A stretch of DNA of 5,301 nt, taken from the NCBI GenBank assembly GCA_946621895.1, contig CAMOOZ010000041.1, positions 1 to 5,301 of the forward strand. Direction: 5' to 3'. Below, piece by piece: positions 1-4,504 of the stretch. Position numbers and translations under genes: made by a program. The stretch comes from an uncultured Lachnospiraceae bacterium. Lineage in GTDB: Bacteria > Bacillota_A > Clostridia > Lachnospirales > Lachnospiraceae. Position 1 is the stretch's first letter; each line of letters begins with the position of its first letter. The notes under the pieces were generated by a model. That model had not been told where the DNA came from and ran no database searches. It saw only the letters and a program-made list of their open reading frames with translations.

Positions 1-241
1 CCAGATCGCTCTCTCCGCTGAAGGCCTCCATCAGCTCTGCGGCACATTCCTCCGGAGAGGCGCTGATTCCGAGTCCGGAGTCCGCATAGCAGTTCGGTCC
101 CAGCACAGTGGAAAAGCCCTTCTCCTCCCAGCGTTTCAGGCTCTCCTCAAACGCCGTCTTATAGGGTTCTATCGTACAGCCGAAGGAAGGGGCCACAAAG
201 CCGATCGTGCCCCCCTCGGGCAGAAATTCAGGATATCGCAT
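1..241 (-). CDS. Peptidase S66 / LD-carboxypeptidase-like protein, N-terminal fragment
   Basis: The first 80 codons of a gene that continues past the left edge. The product starts MRYPEFLPEGG and runs straight into a TIGFVAPSF segment. This is the typical opening of the S66 family (LdcA murein LD-carboxypeptidases and MccF-like microcin-cleaving serine peptidases): a basic or polar start, a Gly-Gly turn, a hydrophobic beta strand and an 'APS' turn. No signal peptide is visible, which fits a cytoplasmic enzyme of peptidoglycan recycling or peptide-antibiotic immunity. The nucleophile serine and the Glu/His residues lie further on and are outside the window, so activity and subgroup cannot be judged. 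The ATG is 8 bp after the leuA stop, and the leuA TGA is itself part of the site TGAGGTAA, which serves as the Shine-Dalgarno. Translational coupling with leuA is therefore likely. The family call rests on the N-terminus only. Confidence 0.72.
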   Translation of the reverse strand, partial: MRYPEFLPEGGTIGFVAPSFGCTIEPYKTAFEESLKRWEEKGFSTVLGPNCYADSGLGISASPEECAAELMEAFSGESDL

Positions 242-249
242 GCTTTACC

Positions 250-1929
250 TCATTGACCCAGCCCCAGTCTGTTCAGCGCGGAAAAGATCGCCCGCACCGA
301 CGCCCTGGTGATATTGGAGCTTACGCCCACGCCGTAGGTGACGCGGCCCGTCTCCGTGTCCAGCAGATGGATATAGGCGGCAGCCTGGGAATTAGAGCCG
401 GACTGCAGCGCATGCTCGGTGTAATCCAGGATCTTGACATCAATATCCAGCCCCTCATGCAGCCCTCTGCGGACCGCGTCGATGGGACCGTTGCCGACGC
501 CCTCGAAGATCTTTTCCTCTCCATGATCCGTGTACGCCACCTTTACATGGGTGTCGAATTCCGTCTCGCTGTCCTCGCTCAGATCATCGACCTTAAGCCG
601 CCTGAAATGCAGAGGCTCCTTTTTCTCCAGATATTCGTCCCGGAAGGCGGCCATGATCTGCTCCGGCGGCATCTCGCCGACCTTTTCCGTGATCCGCTGG
701 ATCACGGCAGCGAATTCCTTGTGCATCGCCTTGGGCAGCTTGAAGCCGAAATAGGTCTCCATGATGAAGGCCACGCCGCCCTTGCCGGACTGGGAATTGA
801 TCCGGACGATGGGCTCGTACACCCTGCCGATATCCGCCGGGTCGATGGGGAGATAGGGCACATTCCAATACTCCGTGCCGCGCTCGCGCATCGCCTGGGT
901 ACCCTTGTTGATCGCGTCCTGATGGCTGCCCGAAAAGGCCGTGAAGACAAGCTTGCCCGCATAGGGATGTCTCGCGTCAATCGGCATCTTCGTCATCCGC
1001 TCGTAAATTTCAATGCTCTCCCGGATGTTTTCCAGATTCAGCCCCGGGTCCACCCCCTGGCTGAACATGTTATAGGCCACGGTCATCAGATCCACATTTC
1101 CGGTGCGCTCACCGTTTCCGAAAAGCGTGCCCTCCACGCGCTCTGCGCCGGCTAAAAGCGCAAGCTCCGTGGCGGCGATGCCCGTGCCCCGGGCATTATG
1201 GGGATGCACGCTTAAAATGATGCTCTCCCTGTCCTTAAAATGAGTGTTCATCCATTCGATCTGATCCGCATACACATTGGGCGTGTTCATCTCCACCGTG
1301 GCGGGCAGATTGAAGATGATGGGGTTTTCCTTTGTGGCCATCCCCCAGGTCTCCTGCACGGCCGTGCAGACCTCAAGGGCATAGGGCAGCTCCGTGCCGG
1401 TGAAGCTTTCGGGGGAATACTCCAGGATTACCTTCCCGTTAAAGGAGGAGAGGCGGTCCTTCACCCATTTTGTGCCCTGCTCGGCGATCTTCGTGATCTC
1501 GCTTTTTTCCATATGGAACACCACATCCCGCTGCAGCGTGGAGGTGGAATTATAAATGTGAACAATGGCCTGCTTGCAGCCCTGGATGGACTGAAAGGTG
1601 CGGTCGATCAGCTCCTCCCTGCACTGGGTCAGCACCTGGACGATCACATCGTCCGGGATCAGCTTTCTGTCGATCAGCTCCCTTAAAAAATCATATTCGA
1701 TCTGGCTGGCGGCGGGAAAGCCCACCTCAATTTCCTTGAAGCCCAGTTTGATCAGATACTGAAAGAATTCTATTTTTTCGGAAACGATCATGGGGTCGAT
1801 CAGCGCCTGGTTGCCGTCCCGCAGATCCACGCTGCACCAGACGGGAGCCTTTGTGATCTCCTTATCCGGCCAGGTCCTCTCCGGAAACTGCACCACCGGA
1901 TTTTTGCGGTATCTCTTATAGTTCAGCAT
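250..1929 (-). CDS. leuA: 2-isopropylmalate synthase (leucine biosynthesis, long LeuA form)
   Basis: Condenses 2-ketoisovalerate with acetyl-CoA to give 2-isopropylmalate, the committed step of leucine synthesis, in the cytoplasm. The 559 residues match the long (alpha-IPMS type 2) form. The catalytic TIM barrel (about residues 25-330) opens with DLRDGNQ (Arg37, Asp38), carries the metal-binding SVHPHN (His242, His244) and ends its active-site set with GNGERTGNVDL (Asn278). The spacings Asp38-His242 (204) and His244-Asn278 (34) agree with the M. tuberculosis enzyme as I remember it. Linker subdomains follow. The C-terminal part (about 440-559, including GSNSQAAAYI) is the LeuA allosteric dimer domain that normally binds leucine for feedback inhibition. 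The start is fixed by a doubled AGGAG (1935-1944) 5 nt before the ATG. The upstream neighbour is ptsH, with a terminator between; the S66 gene begins 8 bp downstream. No T-box or leader peptide is visible in the 84-bp upstream gap. The gene is intact. Confidence 0.97.
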   Translation of the reverse strand: MLNYKRYRKNPVVQFPERTWPDKEITKAPVWCSVDLRDGNQALIDPMIVSEKIEFFQYLIKLGFKEIEVGFPAASQIEYDFLRELIDRKLIPDDVIVQVLTQCREELIDRTFQSIQGCKQAIVHIYNSTSTLQRDVVFHMEKSEITKIAEQGTKWVKDRLSSFNGKVILEYSPESFTGTELPYALEVCTAVQETWGMATKENPIIFNLPATVEMNTPNVYADQIEWMNTHFKDRESIILSVHPHNARGTGIAATELALLAGAERVEGTLFGNGERTGNVDLMTVAYNMFSQGVDPGLNLENIRESIEIYERMTKMPIDARHPYAGKLVFTAFSGSHQDAINKGTQAMRERGTEYWNVPYLPIDPADIGRVYEPIVRINSQSGKGGVAFIMETYFGFKLPKAMHKEFAAVIQRITEKVGEMPPEQIMAAFRDEYLEKKEPLHFRRLKVDDLSEDSETEFDTHVKVAYTDHGEEKIFEGVGNGPIDAVRRGLHEGLDIDVKILDYTEHALQSGSNSQAAAYIHLLDTETGRVTYGVGVSSNITRASVRAIFSALNRLGLGQ

Positions 1930-1960
1930 ATCAACTCCTCTCCTCTTCGCGGCCCTGCGA

Positions 1961-1987
1961 TAAAGAACCCCCCGCCGCAGCGGAGGG
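1961..1987 (-). terminator. Intrinsic terminator after ptsH, ahead of leuA
   Basis: Read on the minus strand, CCCTCCGC (1980-1987), loop TGCG and GCGGGGGG (1968-1975) form an 8-bp stem with one U-G wobble, followed by TTCTTTA (1961-1967). The hairpin starts 26 nt after the ptsH stop. The wobble is a G-U pair only in the minus-strand RNA (it is a C-A mismatch in the plus strand), and the T-rich tail lies on the minus-strand side, so the orientation is clear. The tail is short and interrupted, so some read-through into leuA is plausible. Confidence 0.72.
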
Positions 1988-2013
1988 TACAGGCATGTGT
2001 CTATGTCCGACGC

Positions 2014-2277
2014 CTATTCGCCCAGTCCGCTCTCCACTGCATCCACCAGCGCCTTCAGCGCCTCTTCCTCATCCGCGCCGTCGCAGGTAAACTCGATCTC
2101 ATCGCCGCATTTCACGCAGGCGCCCAGCACACTGAGGACGCTCTTCGCGTTCGCCTTGCTCTCCCGAAAGGAAAAGGTGATCAGCGACTTGTATTTCATT
2201 GCTTCCTTGCATAGAATGCCGGCCGGCCGCAGATGCAGCCCTGTCGGATTCTTAATGACTACCTTCTGGCTTACCAT
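2014..2277 (-). CDS. ptsH: HPr phosphocarrier protein of the phosphotransferase system
   Basis: An 87-residue cytoplasmic phosphocarrier that passes phosphate from enzyme I to the sugar-specific EIIA proteins. Both control sites fall at canonical numbers. The active-site histidine is His15 in NPTGLHLRPAG, with Arg17 beside it; the usual residue 16 is Ala and here it is Leu. The regulatory serine is Ser46 in AKSVLSVLG, the target of HPr kinase/phosphorylase in Bacillota. With His15 present it is a true HPr rather than Crh, which lacks this histidine. Length matches the family. The ribosome binding site is weak (AAGGGTAGGGG, ending 4 nt before the ATG). Upstream by 118 bp is a 59-residue ORF on the same strand, probably co-transcribed from the promoter at 2795-2823; a terminator follows downstream. 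No ptsI is adjacent. Clostridia often have several HPr-like genes, so this could be a second copy. Confidence 0.95.
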   Translation of the reverse strand: MVSQKVVIKNPTGLHLRPAGILCKEAMKYKSLITFSFRESKANAKSVLSVLGACVKCGDEIEFTCDGADEEEALKALVDAVESGLGE

Positions 2278-2302
2278 GATACCCCTACCCTTCTATCCTC
2301 GC

Positions 2303-2353
2303 GCGGGAAGATATCGCGAAACCCCTCTCGCAAAACCGCTGGCGCCTTCCCGC
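2303..2353 (-). other. Inverted repeat in the gap before ptsH (possible leader structure)
   Basis: GCGGGAAG (2303-2310) and its exact complement CTTCCCGC (2346-2353) flank a 35-nt loop. Inside the loop is a smaller GCGA/TCGC pair (2316-2319 and 2328-2331). The structure ends about 10 nt upstream of the ptsH ribosome binding site. A second inverted repeat, CGGACG (2363-2368) with CGTCCG (2380-2385), sits between it and the stop of the 59-residue ORF. Neither is followed by a T-run, so they do not look like terminators. They could be RNA-processing or stability elements, or chance in a GC-rich gap. I see no credible promoter in this 118-bp gap. Confidence 0.35.
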
Positions 2354-2395
2354 CTGTTATGCCGGACGCCAACCCGCTTCGTCCGTGTGCTCCGT

Positions 2396-2575
2396 CTACG
2401 CGCCCAAAATCCTCTTTTCTATTGCCGCTGTATCTATACTGTAAGCGGACAGCTTCATCTTCGCCACCTCCAGCTGGATATCCAGTTCCGGATTCTCCCC
2501 CTTTTCAGAAGCCTTGATCCTGAGCAGATTAACATAGTTATCAATCTGAACCGCTCTCACTTCCTGATCTGCCAC
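2396..2575 (-). CDS. Small uncharacterised protein (59 aa), GTG start, upstream of ptsH
   Basis: I do not recognise a named family. The frame is open to 2776, but I place the start at GTG 2575. AAAGGGG lies 5 nt before it, and the sequence upstream in this frame is the palindromic repeat, which reads as a Cys/Trp/Arg-rich, non-protein-like stretch. From the GTG on the protein looks natural: acidic/basic, Cys- and Trp-free and predicted largely helical, with heptad-like hydrophobics (VQIDNYVNLLRIK, then NPELDIQLEVAKMKLSAYSID). No signal peptide, membrane segment or metal site is visible, so it is probably a cytoplasmic two-helix protein. Small ORFs with a similar 'NPELD.Q....K.KL' pattern are, from memory, common in Lachnospiraceae. 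It shares strand and probably transcript with ptsH, which hints at but does not prove a link to HPr. The change of sequence character at the GTG is the main support for the call. Confidence 0.62.
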   Translation of the reverse strand: MADQEVRAVQIDNYVNLLRIKASEKGENPELDIQLEVAKMKLSAYSIDTAAIEKRILGA

Positions 2576-2601
2576 AGAATCCCCTTTCCGCACTGTTTTA
2601 T

Positions 2602-2653
2602 CCGCGCGGCTGAAGCCAGCTGTGCCAGATGCTTGCCGCCGGCACGCAGCATC
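2602..2653. repeat. Double-hairpin palindromic repeat, copy 1 (degenerate)
   Basis: This is an imperfect direct repeat of the copy at 2681-2733. Its first hairpin is reduced to GGC-TGAA-GCC (2608-2617). The second hairpin is GATGCT (2628-2633) with AGCATC (2648-2653), enclosing TGCC-GCC-GGCA (2634-2644). It lies about 27 nt upstream of the GTG of the 59-residue ORF, inside the leader of the predicted minus-strand transcript. It resembles interspersed REP-like elements in layout. Whether it is scattered through the genome cannot be told from this window. Confidence 0.6.
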
Positions 2654-2680
2654 GGAAAAATCACCTTCGCAATTTCTCCA

Positions 2681-2733
2681 CCGCGCCGGCTGAAGCCGGC
2701 GGTGCTGAACGGGTGCCACCGGCACCCAGCACC
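2681..2733. repeat. Double-hairpin palindromic repeat, copy 2 (well preserved)
   Basis: The first hairpin is GCCGGC-TGAA-GCCGGC (2685-2700), closed further by CCGC and GG on the flanks with one bulged G. The second is GGGTGCC-ACC-GGCACCC (2711-2727) inside an outer pair GGTGCT/AGCACC (2701-2706 and 2728-2733). Compared with copy 1, the outer stem differs by a paired change (G-C at 2702/2732 against A-T at 2629/2652). The pairing is kept although the sequence has drifted. Confidence 0.68.
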
Positions 2734-2794
2734 AGACTGCCGTTTCGCAGCATCCGGAGAAGTACGCATCCTTCACAGGACATATGTGTTTATT

Positions 2795-2823
2795 ATGATA
2801 CCATATCCCTCCATAACCGTCAA
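2795..2823 (-). promoter_or_regulatory. Sigma-A-type promoter for the 59-aa ORF and ptsH
   Basis: On the minus strand the -35 TTGACG (2818-2823, five of six consensus bases) is separated by exactly 17 bp from the -10 TATCAT (2795-2800, five of six). The -10 is preceded by TGG, which makes it an extended -10. Transcription would start near 2788 and give a leader of roughly 210 nt before the GTG at 2575. The promoter starts only 6 bp after the relic kinase stop codon at 2830-2832. Confidence 0.75.
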
Positions 2824-2829
2824 AAGGTG

Positions 2830-2873
2830 TCAGGCTTCTTCCTCTGCTATGGGGAGGGAGAGAACGAATTCCG
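2830..2873 (-). pseudogene. Relic of a histidine kinase C-terminus (last ~14 codons)
   Basis: Downstream of the intact kinase stop the minus strand reads, in one frame, EFVLSLPIAEEEA followed by TGA (2830-2832). The intact kinase ends EFVFSLPIVEEVSVG. Over 11 aligned codons without gaps, nine residues are identical. Of seven base differences, five are third-position and synonymous and two give conservative changes (F/L, V/A). Homology stops abruptly at CGGAATTC on the upstream side. This is the tail of a related kinase gene that diverged while still coding, left behind by recombination or deletion. It has no start or catalytic part and cannot be functional. Confidence 0.65.
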
Positions 2874-2890
2874 GCGGAATTCTGCTTGCG

Positions 2891-4312
2891 CTATCCTACG
2901 CTGACTTCTTCTACTATCGGCAGAGAGAAGACGAATTCCGATCCGACGCCCTCCGTGCTGATCACATTGATATGCTCATTATGGGCCTGGATGATCTCCC
3001 GCACGATGGAAAGCCCCAGCCCCGTTCCCTTCTTGTCCTTGCCGCGGGAAAGGTCTGTTTTGTAAAAGCGTTCCCAGACCTTCTGGACATCCTCCTTCGG
3101 AATGCCGATCCCCGTGTCCTTCACGGAGATATAGAGCCTGCTGCCTTTCTCCGTGGTTTCGATCCGGATCTCGCCGGACTCCGTGAACTTCACGGCGTTT
3201 TCCAGCAGATTATACAGCACCTGCTCGATCTTTGCCTTGTCGGCGTTCACCGGCAGGCTTTCCCCGGTGAGTACCAGCTGCAGGGTGATCCCCTTCTCTT
3301 TGCATCTGCCCTCAAAGGAGGAGGCCGCTGTCCGGATCGAGGCATTGATATCGTAGTCTTCCCTGTTCAGCAGCATACCGGAGATATTCAGATTGTTCAG
3401 GGTGAGCAGGCTCCCCGTGAGCTTGGCGAGCCGCTCCGTCTCGTTCAGCACGATCTCCATGTATTTCCGGTAGCTCTCCTCGGGGATCGTCCCGTCCAGC
3501 ATCGCGGTGAGATACCCCTGGATGGAGGTGAGGGGCGAACGGAAATCATGGGACACATTGGCGATGAACTTTTTCTGATTGTCCTCGCTTCTGGCCACGC
3601 GGCCGGCCATGAAACTGATGGTGCCGGCAAGGTAGCCCAGCTCATCGTCTCCCTCCACATCAAGGGGATAGTGCATGTTTCCATCCGCGTACTGCTCCGC
3701 GGCCTGGATGATCCTGATCAGCGGGTAATAGATCACCCCCGTGAATACGAGCAAAATGATCAGGGAAAGCAGCAAAAGCAGTCCGAATTCGATATAGGCG
3801 ATGACGAGATGCTCGTTTAAACGCGCATCCAGCCTGGCCCAGGGATAATGGATCGCCACATAGCCCTGGACCCTGTAGCCGGAGGTGACGGGGGAGAGCA
3901 CCGTGAGCATCGGCTCCGTAAATTCCCCGAAGAAATCCCCCACCATGTAATAGGAGCCGGAGGAAAGGGAAGGGTCGAAATTTTCGATGGTCTCGGGCTC
4001 CTCGAGGCTTAAGACATTCCGGGAATCCAGCACAAGCCTGCCCGAGGGATTGATGATCCGGATGTTCGCGTCCAGATAGGTGTCCATCGCCACCAGCTCC
4101 CTGCGCACCGTGTCCAGGGAAAGCTTGCTGCGGTAAAGCTCCGAGGCATAGGTCTGGGAGATCAGGTTCGCCTCCCGGTAAAGCATATTCGCCTCATCCT
4201 TTAACAGCTGCTTCTGCATCAGGGAGGAGATATAGGTGGCCACGATGAAGAAGCCGAAAAGGCCGAAGATCAGGTAGCCCGCAAGGAATTTTAAGTAGAG
4301 TGTTTTTCGCAT
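2891..4312 (-). CDS. Membrane sensor histidine kinase (HAMP-HisKA-HATPase), no adjacent response regulator
   Basis: A 473-residue two-component sensor that autophosphorylates on histidine and passes the phosphate to a response regulator. In order: a first membrane helix (about 9-30) after a basic start MRKTLYLK; an extracytoplasmic sensor region (about 31-167) of unrecognised specificity; a second membrane helix (about 170-195); a HAMP linker (about 196-245); HisKA with the H-box NVSHDFRSPL (His255); and HATPase_c with the N-box NLLENAVKF, G1 DTGIGI, F-box ERFYKTD and G2 GTGLGLSIV. All catalytic boxes are intact. The frame is open to a TTG at 4387, but the extra 25 residues cross a large palindrome and look non-coding, so I choose the ATG at 4312. 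No Shine-Dalgarno precedes this ATG (CTATCCCC); an extended -10 lies 6 nt away, which suggests a leaderless message. No response regulator lies on either side in the window; the usual regulator-kinase pair is absent. The 3' end abuts a relic of another kinase tail. Confidence 0.93.
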   Translation of the reverse strand: MRKTLYLKFLAGYLIFGLFGFFIVATYISSLMQKQLLKDEANMLYREANLISQTYASELYRSKLSLDTVRRELVAMDTYLDANIRIINPSGRLVLDSRNVLSLEEPETIENFDPSLSSGSYYMVGDFFGEFTEPMLTVLSPVTSGYRVQGYVAIHYPWARLDARLNEHLVIAYIEFGLLLLLSLIILLVFTGVIYYPLIRIIQAAEQYADGNMHYPLDVEGDDELGYLAGTISFMAGRVARSEDNQKKFIANVSHDFRSPLTSIQGYLTAMLDGTIPEESYRKYMEIVLNETERLAKLTGSLLTLNNLNISGMLLNREDYDINASIRTAASSFEGRCKEKGITLQLVLTGESLPVNADKAKIEQVLYNLLENAVKFTESGEIRIETTEKGSRLYISVKDTGIGIPKEDVQKVWERFYKTDLSRGKDKKGTGLGLSIVREIIQAHNEHINVISTEGVGSEFVFSLPIVEEVSVG

Positions 4313-4318
4313 GGGGAT

Positions 4319-4327
4319 AGTATAACA
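4319..4327 (-). promoter_or_regulatory. Extended -10 promoter of the histidine kinase
   Basis: On the minus strand TGT-TATACT (4319-4327) is an extended -10 (TGn plus five of six bases). Six bases separate it from the ATG at 4312, so the normal start point would be the A of the ATG. No -35 box is visible 16-18 bp upstream, where the palindrome's GTGCGC lies. A small dyad, TATAAC-ACGA-GTTATA (4321-4336), overlaps the -10 and is placed like a repressor site. A perfect TTGACA at 4382-4387 also points this way, but the only -10-like TACAAT is 14 bp from it. Confidence 0.45.
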
Positions 4328-4330
4328 CGA

Positions 4331-4369
4331 GTTATAATTCAGCGCACAGCCAGTGCGCTGAATTGTAAC
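4331..4369. repeat. Large inverted repeat (17-bp arms, 5-bp centre) in the divergent intergenic region
   Basis: The left arm GTTATAATTCAGCGCAC (4331-4347) is complementary to the right arm GTGCGCTGAATTGTAAC (4353-4369) at 16 of 17 positions; the exception is T-G, a wobble in plus-strand RNA. The centre is AGCCA. It lies between the predicted start points of the kinase (minus) and the nuclease (plus), so neither message should contain it. There is no T-run on either side, which argues against a standard terminator. It may be an operator for one or both genes, or a fossil of a small palindromic element. Confidence 0.7.
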
Positions 4370-4407
4370 AGATCTTTGCCGTGTCAAGCAACATATTTCC
4401 GAACGCC

Positions 4408-4436
4408 TTGCAATCCTTCTCCCTTCGTGTTAGAGT
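4408..4436 (+). promoter_or_regulatory. Possible promoter of the Rpn-type nuclease gene
   Basis: TTGCAA (4408-4413) and TAGAGT (4431-4436) are separated by 17 bp; each matches four of six consensus bases. Transcription would start near 4443, leaving a leader of about 60 nt. The match is modest; it is supported mainly by its spacing and position. Confidence 0.4.
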
Positions 4437-4450
4437 AAAGAAGTCGTTTC

Positions 4451-4470
4451 GGGAGACATTCCGGTCTCCT
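4451..4470 (+). other. Leader hairpin upstream of the nuclease gene
   Basis: GGGAGAC (4451-4457) pairs with GTCTCCT (4464-4470, one G-U) around the loop ATTCCG. It is followed by GTATATCTTATTTC, which is T-rich but not a clean U-tract. It may be a weak attenuator or a 5' stability stem; it ends 23 nt before the ribosome binding site. Confidence 0.4.
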
Positions 4471-4492
4471 GTATATCTTATTTCAATTCAAA

Positions 4493-4497
4493 AGGAG
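4493..4497 (+). promoter_or_regulatory. Ribosome binding site deciding the nuclease start
   Basis: AGGAG lies 7 nt before the ATG at 4505. An in-frame ATG at 4499 is only 1 nt from it, too close for initiation, so 4505 is chosen as the start. Confidence 0.7.
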
Positions 4498-4504
4498 CAT
4501 GTCT

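Noticed and set aside
253..1155. Plus-strand open frame (300 codons) opposite leuA
   Set aside because: It is the mirror of the high-GC leuA codons; no domain or start signal is visible.
2557..2769. Minus-strand 70-codon frame through the repeat pair
   Set aside because: Its composition comes from the palindromic repeats and it overlaps the better supported GTG start of the 59-residue ORF.
2866..2882. GAATTCC-GCC-GGAATTC hairpin as a terminator for the kinase
   Set aside because: It is AT-containing and short, has no T-run after it, and half of it is explained by the kinase-tail relic.
1997..3820. Long plus-strand open frame (607 codons) across ptsH, the repeats and half of the kinase
   Set aside because: It is antisense to two clearly real genes, is rich in His, Arg, Pro and Leu in shadow-like fashion, has no recognisable motif and no ribosome binding site.
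4313..4387. N-terminal extension of the kinase to a TTG start at 4387
   Set aside because: The extra residues cross the large palindrome and do not look like kinase sequence; no convincing ribosome binding site precedes the TTG.
4321..4387. TTGACA (4382-4387, minus) with TACAAT as the kinase promoter
   Set aside because: The spacing is only 14 bp, too short for a standard sigma-A promoter; the extended -10 at 4319-4327 is a better fit.
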